Below are positions 1-8,003 of a stretch of DNA of 64,000 bases, one piece after another. The notes below the pieces were generated by a model. It searched no databases. It was not told where the DNA came from and saw nothing but the letters and a program-made list of their open reading frames with translations. The stretch covers positions 656,183 to 720,182 of the forward strand of contig NZ_JACHFL010000001.1 in NCBI RefSeq assembly GCF_014201875.1, given 5' to 3'. This stretch comes from Deinococcus humi. Lineage in GTDB: Bacteria; Deinococcota; Deinococci; Deinococcales; Deinococcaceae. The position numbers and the translations under genes are program-made. Each line of letters starts with the position of its first letter. The stretch's first letter is position 1.

Positions 1-322
1 GGAGCAGCGAGGTCCCTGCCAGGATCAGGGTGTTGGGCAGCCGGGTCATGATGATCTGGACGGTGGGCGCGCCGTACAGGAAGCTGCTCCCCAGATTGCC
101 GCGCGCCGTCTGGCCGGCCCATTTGGCGAACTGAACGGGGAGTGGATCGCTGAGGCCCAGCCGCTCCTCGATGGCCTGACGCTCCACGACAGACAGCTTG
201 GGATCGGCCAGCAGTGACGGCCCGCCGGGCGCCAGACGGACCACGAAGAAAGTGATGATGCCGACCATGACCAGCACGATCAGGGCATGGAACACCCGCC
301 TGAGCAGGTATGAAAGCGTCAT
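1..322 (-). CDS. Peptide-type ABC transporter permease, N-terminal part (cut by window edge)
   Basis: About 107 residues are visible before the window edge. The protein would be an inner-membrane permease of the DppB/OppB class, importing oligopeptides or related solutes. It starts with a hydrophobic segment after a short basic stretch, then the LAPGG region typical of the N-terminus of these permeases. The ATG at 322 follows a GGAGGAGAG ribosome binding site. It lies 55 nt downstream of the solute-binding protein gene on the same strand, so binding protein and permease are probably co-transcribed. A second permease and the ATPases would be expected to the left, outside the window. Confidence 0.85.
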   Translation of the reverse strand, partial: MTLSYLLRRVFHALIVLVMVGIITFFVVRLAPGGPSLLADPKLSVVERQAIEERLGLSDPLPVQFAKWAGQTARGNLGSSFLYGAPTVQIIMTRLPNTLILAGTSLL

Positions 323-377
323 CTCTCCTCCTTCAACGAAGTGCCTCGCCGCCACCGCCTGAGTTCGGTCCCCGGAT

Positions 378-1931
378 CTACTTCAGCTGGAACTCCTCGC
401 TGTGGCGCAGCGCGTCGCGAATGCCCAGGTCCGGCAAGCCGCTCAGGTTCTTGCGAATGGCCTGCAGTTCTTTGGGGTAGTACAGCACCAGCACGGGCGG
501 ATTGGTCATCTCCAGCCGCTGGAACTCGTTGTAGATCTTCTGGCGCTGCGCCACGTCCGCCGTCTCGCGCCCCCGCTTGAGCAGCTCGTCGGCCTTGGGA
601 TTGGAGAAGAAGGCGCTGTTGTTGTCCTGCCCGGTGGCGTAGTAGGAATACTGATCCGGGTCAGGCGGCGTGGTCCACCAGATCAGGTTGGCGTCGTACT
701 TGCCCGGCAGCAGGTAATCGCGCACCAGCGTGGCAAATTCCAGCGGCTGCAGGGTCACGTCCATACCGATCTTTTTCAGGTCCTGCTGCACCGCCAGCGC
801 CGCCTGCTCGCGGCTGGGATTGCCGCGGTCCACGATCAGGGTGAACTTGAACGGTTCACCCTTGGCATTGACCAGTTGCCCCTTGGCGTTCGCCTTCCAG
901 CCAGCCTGGGCCAGCAGCGCCCTGGCGCGGGCAGGATCGAACTGGATGGGCTTGATGGATTTGTCGTAGTACTTCTTCAGTGCGGTGGGCAGCGTGCCGG
1001 TGGGGTAGTCGGCGTAGCCCTTGAGCACGCCGTCGATGATGGCCTTGCGGTTGACCGCGTACTGCATGGCCTCGCGCACCTTGGCGGGGGCGAACAGCGG
1101 GTTTTTCTGGTTGAAGAACACCAGGAAGTGCTGCACCGCGTTGGCCTGCTTCAGCGTGATGTTGGGATCGTTCTGCAGGCCGGCCAGATTGTTCGGCTCC
1201 ACGTTGACCCAGTCGAGTTCGCCGGAACGGAGCTGAGCCACCTGCGCGTTGATGTCGGGCACCACCTTGAAGACCATGCCGCTCAACTTGGGTTTGGTGC
1301 CGTAGTAGTCCTTGTTGGCCTCCAGTGTGATGCTGGCGCCCGGCACCACCCGCGTCACCTTGAACGGTCCGGTGCCGATGGGGGTCGAACGGTTGAAGGC
1401 GGTGGCGTCGTTCAGGGGCTTGCCGTCCAGCAGGTGCTTGGGCAGGATGCCCGCGTTGTGGCCCAGCAGTGTCAGGAACGGCGCGAAGGGGCGCGAGAGG
1501 GTGAATCTGACCGTTGTGGGATTGACCGCCACGACGTCCTTGATCGAGGAGAAATCGGACACCAGCCGCGAACCCGACTTGGGATCGGTGGCCGCCTTGA
1601 AGGTGAACACCACGTCGGCGGCGGTGAACGGCTTGCCGTCGTGCCACTTCACGTCGTTGCGCAGGGTGAAGGTGTAGACCAGACCGCCGTTGGTGATGGT
1701 CCACGATTTGGCCAGGTCGGGTTCGGGCAGCAGATCCTCGTTGGGCCGCACCAGCCCTGGAAAAATGACCTTGTTGATCAGGACCGATCCCAGATCCGGC
1801 GCGATCACCGGGTTCATGATCGGGTCATTGATCAGCGGCAGCTTCAGGGTGCCGCTTTGCGCCTGGGCTGTGCCGGGGACGAAGGTAAGCCCGAGGGTAA
1901 GAAGGCCGACGCTGAACAGACGCTTGGGCAT
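378..1931 (-). CDS. Peptide-type ABC transporter substrate-binding protein (SBP_bac_5 family)
   Basis: 517 residues, a normal length for DppA/OppA-like periplasmic receptors that capture peptides (some members bind other solutes) and pass them to the membrane permease. Residues 1-24 form a signal peptide ending in AQAQ. The body has the family pattern: LAKSWTI and YTFTLRNDVKWHDGKPFTA near residues 70-105, and a C-terminal part with repeated DP..Y and NPKADELL elements. The start follows AAAGGAG. It sits between the M28-like hydrolase and the permease, which suggests uptake of the hydrolase's substrates or products. The exact ligand cannot be read from the sequence. Confidence 0.92.
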   Translation of the reverse strand: MPKRLFSVGLLTLGLTFVPGTAQAQSGTLKLPLINDPIMNPVIAPDLGSVLINKVIFPGLVRPNEDLLPEPDLAKSWTITNGGLVYTFTLRNDVKWHDGKPFTAADVVFTFKAATDPKSGSRLVSDFSSIKDVVAVNPTTVRFTLSRPFAPFLTLLGHNAGILPKHLLDGKPLNDATAFNRSTPIGTGPFKVTRVVPGASITLEANKDYYGTKPKLSGMVFKVVPDINAQVAQLRSGELDWVNVEPNNLAGLQNDPNITLKQANAVQHFLVFFNQKNPLFAPAKVREAMQYAVNRKAIIDGVLKGYADYPTGTLPTALKKYYDKSIKPIQFDPARARALLAQAGWKANAKGQLVNAKGEPFKFTLIVDRGNPSREQAALAVQQDLKKIGMDVTLQPLEFATLVRDYLLPGKYDANLIWWTTPPDPDQYSYYATGQDNNSAFFSNPKADELLKRGRETADVAQRQKIYNEFQRLEMTNPPVLVLYYPKELQAIRKNLSGLPDLGIRDALRHSEEFQLK

Positions 1932-2012
1932 GGGGTTCTCCTTTCGGTACCAGTGAAGGGCGAGGAGGAACTTGCTTTCGGCTGGACGTGGGCTGATGGA
2001 GAGACTCGTGTT

Positions 2013-3767
2013 TCAGCTCGGGACGGGCAAGGCCAGTGCGCGTTCCACCGAGATGCGCGCCTCGCGCAGGGCAGCCATCACGCGGTTCTGACCGCGCATC
2101 AGGTGGGTGCGGTAAAAGCCGACGCGCTCAGGGGCGGCGTGGGGCAGGTCCTCGGCCACGACCAGATCCGGCAGCGGGGGGATGGACTCGGCGGGATCGT
2201 GAAAGAAGGCGGCCTCGCGCGTGAAGTTCACCCGCACCAGCTGGCGGGCCAGGCACATCTGGGCCTCGTTGATGGCCCGCACCTCGGCGGAAGTGAGCGG
2301 CTGGTCCTTCAGGCTGGCGGCCTGCGCACCAAGCTGCCCCACGGCAGAACGCAGGCGGGCGATTTCCGCGCGCAGCGGCTCGAATCTGAAGTGGTCGCCA
2401 GCCGCCGCCTGGTAGCGCTCGACGGTGGCGCGGAAGTCGTCCAGCGTCAGCGTGAAATCGAAAGGAATCACCGTGCTGTTGGCCGTGCGCATGGCGGCCA
2501 GCAGATAGATGCGGATGTCCTTGAGCAGGATGTCGCGGTCCGCGATCTCCAGCAGGTCATCTTCCGTGTGCCAGGCGATGTTGCCCCCGCAGCCCCCCAC
2601 CGCGTAGTAGTCCTTCTCGGCGCGCAGGTCGTCGGGCATGGTGGACAGCAGCATGAAATAGCCGCTGAGACCGATGTTGTTGAACGAGTAGTCTCCGGCC
2701 TGATGGGGCCGCTCAGCGCGCAGCTCCTTGCCGGTCACGTCGCGGATCAGTTCGGCGGCGAAGCGCTCGGTTTCGGGCATCAGGCTCACGTCCTGGTACT
2801 CGGTGGCCCAGCGGCAGCCGGGCGAATCACAGTTGATCTGCGCGATGCAGTTCTCGTTCAGGTCCAGCCCAAAGGCGTCCGCGTACCACGTGCTGCCCGC
2901 ATAGCGTCCGGTGGAATGCCCCGGCCACCAGGCGATCTTGACGCTGCGCCGCAACCCGTCACGGTGCGCCCAGAGCACCCGGGCAATTTCCAGCAGCGTG
3001 GCGTCGCCCACCGCATTGTCGCCGATGCCGTAATCCCAGGAATCGTAGTGGCCGTGGAGCAGCACGAACTTTTCCGGCTCTTCTGTGCCGGGGATGGTCA
3101 CGACGGGCACCGGGGACTCGAACCAGCCCTCGTTCAGGTCGGTCGTCAAGGTCACCTCGCCGCCGGAGCGCGCCCACTCGATCAGGCGTTGCCCATCCTC
3201 GGCGTTCACGTTGACCACCGCCACACCCGGCTTGCGCGGCAGGTCATACAGGTCCGGGCTCCCCCAGATGGTGGTGCAGACCCCCCAGTGAGCGCGCTTG
3301 CCAGGATTGATGGCGATGACCGCAAGTGCGCCGCGCCGTTCCAGATCGCTGACCTTGCCCGGCATCCCGAAGCCCTCGCTGACCACGATCTTGCCGCGCA
3401 CATCCAGCTCGTCGGCCGGCGCCTGGCGCGAGAACAGTTCGTCGGCGTCCAGGGCGTAACCGCTGGGTTGATACACCAGCGGCGCACTCAGCCCCTGCGG
3501 GAAGATGGCGCTCATCGCCATCGCTTTGGCAAACAGCGTCACGCCGCCCATGGTCACGCTGGCCGACCGTGGAATGCTCAGGAACAGTTCGGGGTGGTGA
3601 ATCTCCACGGGCACGCCGTGTTGGGTCAGGCGTTCGGCAATCAGCGAGGCCGCCTGCCTGACGTCTTCGGGATCTTCTCGCTTGAGGGTGGTGAACCGTT
3701 CGATCAGTTCCCACGGGGTATCGAGGTTCACGGCGTCCAGGATGGTCTGCTCTGCGGAGCTGATCAT
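2013..3767 (-). CDS. M28-family zinc peptidase homologue with altered catalytic motif
   Basis: 584 residues, no signal peptide, probably cytoplasmic. The M28 fold is visible: an inserted PA-like segment around residues 130-220, the metal ligands HGHYDSWD and GDNAVGDATLLE near residues 238-262, INCDSPG near 315, and the C-terminal HTEDDLLEIAD near 425. The usual glutamate pair (GAEE followed by a GS) is replaced by WWPGHSTGRYAGS, so the general-base and bridging carboxylates are not where expected. About 120 C-terminal residues are helical and of unknown role. The gene leads an operon with a peptide binding protein and permease. I infer hydrolysis of an imported amide or peptide; with the changed motif the chemistry is uncertain. 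Confidence 0.8.
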   Translation of the reverse strand: MISSAEQTILDAVNLDTPWELIERFTTLKREDPEDVRQAASLIAERLTQHGVPVEIHHPELFLSIPRSASVTMGGVTLFAKAMAMSAIFPQGLSAPLVYQPSGYALDADELFSRQAPADELDVRGKIVVSEGFGMPGKVSDLERRGALAVIAINPGKRAHWGVCTTIWGSPDLYDLPRKPGVAVVNVNAEDGQRLIEWARSGGEVTLTTDLNEGWFESPVPVVTIPGTEEPEKFVLLHGHYDSWDYGIGDNAVGDATLLEIARVLWAHRDGLRRSVKIAWWPGHSTGRYAGSTWYADAFGLDLNENCIAQINCDSPGCRWATEYQDVSLMPETERFAAELIRDVTGKELRAERPHQAGDYSFNNIGLSGYFMLLSTMPDDLRAEKDYYAVGGCGGNIAWHTEDDLLEIADRDILLKDIRIYLLAAMRTANSTVIPFDFTLTLDDFRATVERYQAAAGDHFRFEPLRAEIARLRSAVGQLGAQAASLKDQPLTSAEVRAINEAQMCLARQLVRVNFTREAAFFHDPAESIPPLPDLVVAEDLPHAAPERVGFYRTHLMRGQNRVMAALREARISVERALALPVPS

Positions 3768-3775
3768 AATCCCCC

Positions 3776-3793
3776 CATACAGTTCACTGTATG
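3776..3793. promoter_or_regulatory. 18-bp palindrome between divergent peptidase and IclR genes: candidate operator
   Basis: CATACAGTTCACTGTATG has two perfect 8-bp arms around a 2-nt centre. It lies 9 nt upstream of the M28-like start codon and about 50 nt upstream of the IclR-type gene. IclR proteins bind palindromes of about this size in such divergent regions. I infer that it controls the peptide operon, and possibly the regulator itself. Confidence 0.65.
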
Positions 3794-3845
3794 AACTAAC
3801 GATTCACCAAGTGATGCGACTAGGCGGTTATTGTCTGGGAAGCGC

Positions 3846-4664
3846 ATGAAAAAGTCAAGTGAAAGCTTCCAAACCGCTGAGCCGGAATACGGCATTACTG
3901 CTCTTGAATCTGCGCTCCAGGTGCTGGAAGCTGTGGGCGAGCATCCTGGGCTCAAGGCAAGGCAACTGGCCGAGTTGACCGGGTTGACCAAGAGCAAGGT
4001 CTTTCGCATCATCCGCACCCTTGAAAGTCTCGGCTACGTCACCCTGGACGCGGACCACGCCAGCGTCCTGGGACGCAGCGCTTACCTTCTGGGCAAACGC
4101 GCCGAGCAGCAGTGGTCCCTGTCGCGGGCGGCCACGCCCGTTCTGGATGAGCTGGCGGCCCTGACCATGGAGAACGTCCATCTGGTCGTGCGCGAGGGGT
4201 TGCACTCGCTGGTGGTGGACGTCCGCATCTCGCCCCAGCCCATCCGGATGTATGCCCAGGTGGGGCGTATCGGGCCGCTCCACGCGGGCGGCACCCCCAA
4301 AGTCCTGCTGGCTTACGCCCCGGAAGAGGTGGTCCAGGAGGTCCTGCATTCCAATCTGGATCAATTCACCGGCACCACCGTCAGCAACGCCGACGAACTG
4401 CAAGACATTCTCCGCCGGATCCGGGCCGATGGCTACCATCTCGCCGTGTCTGACCTCGAGGAGGACACGTTCTCAGTCGCTGCGCCGGTCTTCAACCATC
4501 AGGGAACCGTGATTGCCGCGCTGAGCGTCGCTGGCCCCGTGATGCGGCTGGACACCGGCAAGCGCCGTGAGTTCATTTCTCTGGTGGTTGACGCCGCGCA
4601 CCAGTTGTCCCAGGCCCTGGGGTACCGCGGAGACCTGTCGGCCGTGAGCCGGGCCGCGGATTGA
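3846..4664 (+). CDS. IclR-family transcriptional regulator
   Basis: 272 residues from the ATG at 3846; a TTG 15 nt earlier is also possible. IclR proteins are DNA-binding repressors or activators with an N-terminal winged helix and a C-terminal effector domain. The helix-turn-helix is at about residues 18-75 (ALQVLEAVGEHPGLKARQLAELTG... and SKVFRIIRTLESLGYV). The effector domain covers the rest, with GRIGPLHAGGTPKVLLAY and SDLEEDTFSVAAPVF, both typical of the family. The gene is divergent from the peptide operon and shares the intergenic palindrome at 3776-3793. I infer that it senses an oligopeptide or a product of its hydrolysis. Confidence 0.92.
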   Translation: MKKSSESFQTAEPEYGITALESALQVLEAVGEHPGLKARQLAELTGLTKSKVFRIIRTLESLGYVTLDADHASVLGRSAYLLGKRAEQQWSLSRAATPVLDELAALTMENVHLVVREGLHSLVVDVRISPQPIRMYAQVGRIGPLHAGGTPKVLLAYAPEEVVQEVLHSNLDQFTGTTVSNADELQDILRRIRADGYHLAVSDLEEDTFSVAAPVFNHQGTVIAALSVAGPVMRLDTGKRREFISLVVDAAHQLSQALGYRGDLSAVSRAAD

Positions 4665-4892
4665 GGAGCTTCGGCGGGGTCAGCCGCAAACTGCTTCAGG
4701 GGTCTGTCGTTGGGGATAAATCGGCCAGCATGACTGGGAGGTGATACAGAGACCCCAGAGTTATAGCCGTGTCCCGGCGCAGTCCTACACCCCGGCCCCA
4801 CTTTAGAGTTACCCTGGAACGCGCAATCGACAATCCAACCGCACCGTCCCCTGGCGGCAAGTGCCGCTGCACGCATTCCGGAGGTTCCCGTC

Positions 4893-6248
4893 ATGAAAAG
4901 ATCCGTCCTGTTCCTTTCGCTGGCCCTGCTCATGCCCGTCGCCCAGGCCCAGCTCGCGGCCTCTGCCTCGTCCCAGTCGGTTCCCGGCGACACCCGCCCC
5001 GACGCACCGGAGTTGAGTGCACGCGGCCCCTACACCGTGGGCGTGCGGACCTTGACGCTGACCAATCCCGGCCAGCTTGACATCGTGAACGCTCCCAAGG
5101 AAGGCGACATTCCGCGCTATAACCGCCCGCTGACGGTGGAGGTGTGGTATCCGGCCCAGGGCGACAGCGGCAGTGGCACCACCAGCTACACCGATGTGCT
5201 GGGCAGTGGGCCGGGGGACCCCAAGCGGCCCAACACGCCGTTCACCATCCCAGGCCGCGCCACCCGTGACGCGCCGCCCGTGGCCGAGAAGGCTCCGTAC
5301 CCGCTGGTGATCGTGTCTCACGGCTATCCGGGCAGCCGCTTCCTGATGACCTACCTGACCGAGAACCTGGCGAGCAAGGGCTACGTGGTGGCCTCGATTG
5401 ACCACACCGACAGCACCCACGGCGACAAGGCTGCTTTTGCCAGCACGCTGCTCAACCGCGCCCTGGACGACAATTTCGTGCTGTCCGAGATGGCCCGGCT
5501 GGGCGCGGCGGGCAGCGGCTCGCCCCTCAGCGGGCTGATCAATGCCGACAATACCGCGCTGGTCGGCTACAGCATGGGCGGCTACGGTGCGCTGAATGCG
5601 GCGGGAGCGGGCTACGGACCGGAGATGCTGCCGCTGGTGCCGGGCGGGGCGCTCAAGGCGCGGCAAACGGGGAACTTCAAGGTGGACCCGCGCATCAAGG
5701 CGGTGGTGGCCTTCGCGCCGTGGGGCGGGGACGCCGCCGTGCGGGGTATCGGCGTCAACTTTGGCGGCAAGTACGGCTTCTGGGACGAGGCCGGGCTGGC
5801 CGGGCTCAAGGTGCCCACGCTGTTCGTGGTGGGGGACCGTGACGACGTGGCCTACTACGAGGGCGGGGTCAAGCCGCTGTTCGAGAACGCCGTGAACGCC
5901 GAGCGCTACCTGCTGGTCTACGAGAACGCCTCGCACAACAGCGCCCCCAACCCGCCGCCCGCCACGTCACTGGGCAGCTTCGACGACTACATGCACTACG
6001 CCGAGCCGGCCTGGGACATGGGCCGCCTGAACAACCTCAACCAGCATTTCGTCACCGCCTTCCTGGACTGGAAGCTCAAGGGCAAGACCGAGGACGCGGC
6101 CTACCTGAACGTCCCCACCCCCAGGTCCAACGACATCAAGGTCAGCCGCAACGCCGACGGCACCCCCAAGGCCGACGACACCTCCTGGAAGGGCTTCAAG
6201 GCCCGCACCGCGCGGGGAATCGAGCTTTACAAGATGATGCCCAAATAG
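4893..6248 (+). CDS. Secreted alpha/beta hydrolase (dienelactone hydrolase / PAF-acetylhydrolase-like)
   Basis: 451 residues with a signal peptide (residues 1-19, ending VAQA). The alpha/beta-hydrolase fold is complete: the oxyanion region [11 protein letters not shown] near residue 138, the nucleophile elbow GYSMGG near 225, an aspartate in [11 protein letters not shown] near 312, and a histidine in [10 protein letters not shown] near 347. The likely reaction is hydrolysis of an ester or lactone outside the cytoplasm; the substrate is not predictable. The start is supported by GGAGG 8 nt upstream. It stands alone and is followed by a strong hairpin at 6262-6295. Confidence 0.88.
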   Translation: MKRSVLFLSLALLMPVAQAQLAASASSQSVPGDTRPDAPELSARGPYTVGVRTLTLTNPGQLDIVNAPKEGDIPRYNRPLTVEVWYPAQGDSGSGTTSYTDVLGSGPGDPKRPNTPFTIPGRATRDAPPVAEKAPYPLVIVSHGYPGSRFLMTYLTENLASKGYVVASIDHTDSTHGDKAAFASTLLNRALDDNFVLSEMARLGAAGSGSPLSGLINADNTALVGYSMGGYGALNAAGAGYGPEMLPLVPGGALKARQTGNFKVDPRIKAVVAFAPWGGDAAVRGIGVNFGGKYGFWDEAGLAGLKVPTLFVVGDRDDVAYYEGGVKPLFENAVNAERYLLVYENASHNSAPNPPPATSLGSFDDYMHYAEPAWDMGRLNNLNQHFVTAFLDWKLKGKTEDAAYLNVPTPRSNDIKVSRNADGTPKADDTSWKGFKARTARGIELYKMMPK

Positions 6249-6261
6249 GGCGGATGTAGCC

Positions 6262-6295
6262 GAAGCGTGCGGCCTCCTGGAGGGCCGCGCGCTTC
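6262..6295 (+). terminator. Terminator after the secreted hydrolase
   Basis: GAAGCG and GCGGCC pair with GGCCGC and CGCTTC around an 8-nt loop, with one mismatch between the two stem blocks. TCTTTG follows. It lies 14 nt after the hydrolase stop codon. Confidence 0.7.
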
Positions 6296-6361
6296 TCTTT
6301 GCCCTGCTGTGCCTTGAGCCCCCTCTCAACTTCCCCTGAAATGGAAAGGCCATGCTGGGGC

Positions 6362-6580
6362 ATGACCAGAAACGATTCCAGCAACGAGCAAGGCGCCCAG
6401 CCCACCCCCCATCCGCCCGAAGGCCTGCCACAGCGCACGCTGCCCGAGGTCCCCGCCCCCACAGGCGACGGCATGACCGCCGGGGAAGTCACGGGCCTGC
6501 TGGGCGGCGACGCCTCCATGACGGAAGCAAACCTCGCGCTGGAAGCGGAAGAGGGCGTAGGCCCAGCCGCCGAACGCTGA
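6362..6580 (+). CDS. Small acidic, probably disordered protein
   Basis: 72 residues starting MTRNDSSNEQ. It is rich in Pro, Glu, Gly and Ala, has no cysteine and no hydrophobic core, and is probably intrinsically disordered. I do not recognise a family. The frame is open from 6299, but the first 21 codons look non-coding, so the ATG at 6362 is preferred. It follows the hydrolase terminator and precedes the broken MmcQ/YjbR gene by about 20 nt. Its composition resembles that of the small protein at 61049-61258. Confidence 0.5.
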   Translation: MTRNDSSNEQGAQPTPHPPEGLPQRTLPEVPAPTGDGMTAGEVTGLLGGDASMTEANLALEAEEGVGPAAER

Positions 6581-6599
6581 ACGACGGGAGCCGGACCAG

Positions 6600-6979
6600 A
6601 TGCGAACCGTGGCCGAACTGCGGGAGACCTGCGCGCGGCTGCCCCGCTCGGAGGAGACCTTTCCCTTCGGCCAGGAGACCAGGAGACGCTTGTCTTTAAA
6701 GTGGGCGGGAAGGTCTACGCCCTGACGGACATCACCGCCGATCCGCTCACGCTGTCACTCAAGGTGCGTCCGCCGCATGGCGATGAGTTGCGCGCTGCCC
6801 ACGATGCCATTGCTTCTGGCTACCACCTGAACAAGCGCCACTGGATTCCGGTGACGCTGGACGGCAGCGTGCCTGACCCCCTGCTCAGCGATCTGCTCGA
6901 GGGAAGCTATGCCCTGGTGACGGCGGGCCTGACGCGGGCGCGACGGGCTGAACTGGGCTTGTCAGCGGATCAAAAATGA
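6600..6979 (+). pseudogene. MmcQ/YjbR family gene broken by an 8-bp tandem duplication
   Basis: The first frame from the ATG at 6600 reads MRTVAELRETCARLPRSEET and on to FPFGQET, the normal start of MmcQ/YjbR proteins (about 120 residues, CyaY-like fold, sometimes called DNA-binding). It then leaves frame. The second frame from about 6690 continues with the conserved remainder (GGKVYALTDI, LKVRPPHGDELRA, YHLNKRHWIPVTLDGSVPD). The break lies at two adjacent copies of CAGGAGAC (6672-6687). Deleting one copy restores GQETLVFKVGGK in one frame of about 124 codons. The gene is therefore inactive unless read by slippage, or the duplication is an assembly or sequencing artefact. Confidence 0.85.
6672..6687. 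repeat. 8-bp tandem duplication causing the frameshift
   Basis: CAGGAGAC occurs twice back to back; one copy is sufficient for an intact MmcQ/YjbR frame. Confidence 0.9.
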
Positions 6980-7104
6980 ACCGTGGGCAAAAACGGTGTC
7001 ATCCGGATGGAGTGGAGAAAACCGTGTGCAGGCGGGAAGCTGGCAGACGAGCCCTATTCCATTGGGTTAACGGGAAACAGCCAGCCCCTGTCTGCACGGC
7101 AGGC

Positions 7105-7878
7105 TCAGGGGCGGTCCAGCCGCACCACCATCATCTGCTCGTGGTGGGCGATCAACCGGCCCCCGGCGTCGTATTCCAGTCCAGCAGCCTGCCGCTCGGC
7201 GGCGCTCAGGCGGTCGGCATGGGCGCGCAGGCGTTCCACCGTGGTGGGCGTGCAGCCAGACTGCGCCGTCCACCACGTGAACTCCAGACGGTACGGCACC
7301 AGGGTGTGCCGCGTCCACACGAATCCTGCCGCTGCCGTCAGGTCCTGCCACGCCTCCACGGTGCGCTGGGCGTGGTGACTGGGATCGCGCAGGGTCTGAT
7401 ACTCGTCCATCCAGACTTGCGCGGCGGACGTGGGGCTGATCTGATCGGCGATGACGAGGCGCCCACCCCCTTCCAGCACGCGGTGAGCCTCGGCCAGAAA
7501 GCGGTCCAGGTGCAGGAAATGATGCGGCGCGTGGCGCGACGTGACCAGCGTGAAGGCAGCGTCGGGAAAGGGAAGGTTCTCGGCGCTGCCCACCACGAAA
7601 CGGGCATTGGTCTGCCCGTCTTCCCGAGCGCGTTGCCGGGCGTGGTCCAGCATCAGGTCAGCCAGATCGAGGCCCACGACTTCGCCGACAAAGGGGGCCA
7701 GCGCGTGTGCGGTATTGCCCGTTCCCGTTGCCACGTCCAGCGCGCGGTCCTCGCGCATCGGCGCAGCGTACTCCAGCAGCACGGGCAGGCTGGGGCCATG
7801 TCGGTGGACCTCACTGGCAGCGTACTTGCCGGCGTGGGCGTTGAACTGGGCGCGGCTGGAGTTGGATTCGCTGGGCAT
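7105..7878 (-). CDS. Class I SAM-dependent methyltransferase (Methyltransf_11, UbiE-like)
   Basis: 257 residues. The SAM-binding core is clear: motif I ALDVATGTGNTAHAL near residues 47-61, the acidic VVGLDLAD after it, ENLPFPDAAFTLVTSRHAPHHF (motifs II-III) near 105-125, and LEGGGRLVIAD near 138. The family methylates small molecules such as quinone precursors, but the substrate is unassigned and there is no biosynthetic neighbour. The start at 7878 has a CACAAT box 6 nt upstream and no ribosome binding site, a variant of the leaderless arrangement. It is followed by a gap of about 125 nt to the broken MmcQ/YjbR gene on the opposite strand. Confidence 0.85.
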   Translation of the reverse strand: MPSESNSSRAQFNAHAGKYAASEVHRHGPSLPVLLEYAAPMREDRALDVATGTGNTAHALAPFVGEVVGLDLADLMLDHARQRAREDGQTNARFVVGSAENLPFPDAAFTLVTSRHAPHHFLHLDRFLAEAHRVLEGGGRLVIADQISPTSAAQVWMDEYQTLRDPSHHAQRTVEAWQDLTAAAGFVWTRHTLVPYRLEFTWWTAQSGCTPTTVERLRAHADRLSAAERQAAGLEYDAGGRLIAHHEQMMVVRLDRP

Positions 7879-7884
7879 GCCCGG

Positions 7885-7890
7885 ATTGTG
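7885..7890 (-). promoter_or_regulatory. Possible leaderless -10 box (CACAAT) for the methyltransferase
   Basis: CACAAT ends 6 nt before the ATG at 7878. It keeps the A2 and T6 of TANNNT but not T1; mgsA has the same hexamer and spacing. Confidence 0.4.
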
Positions 7891-7959
7891 CGCGCTCTCC
7901 GGATCTGACCTCGGCGGATGTCTGGAGGGCTTGAACAGAGCGCCTCCAGACCAGTGAAA

Positions 7960-7986
7960 TCGCCGCCCACGTAAATGGGGCGGCGA
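7960..7986 (-). terminator. Terminator after the cytochrome c gene
   Basis: TCGCCGCCC and GGGCGGCGA form a perfect 9-bp stem with a 9-nt loop, followed on the minus strand by TTTCAC. It lies just past the cytochrome stop codon. A second inverted repeat (TCTGGAGG / CCTCCAGA, 7921-7950) lies a little further downstream. Confidence 0.65.
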
Positions 7987-8003
7987 CTTTGGAACGGCGG
8001 CGG

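Noticed and set aside
402..3794. A 1130-codon plus-strand frame across the peptide operon
   Set aside because: It is the reverse of the SBP and M28-like genes, which have clear family motifs, signal peptide and ribosome binding sites on the minus strand. Long antisense frames are common at this G+C.
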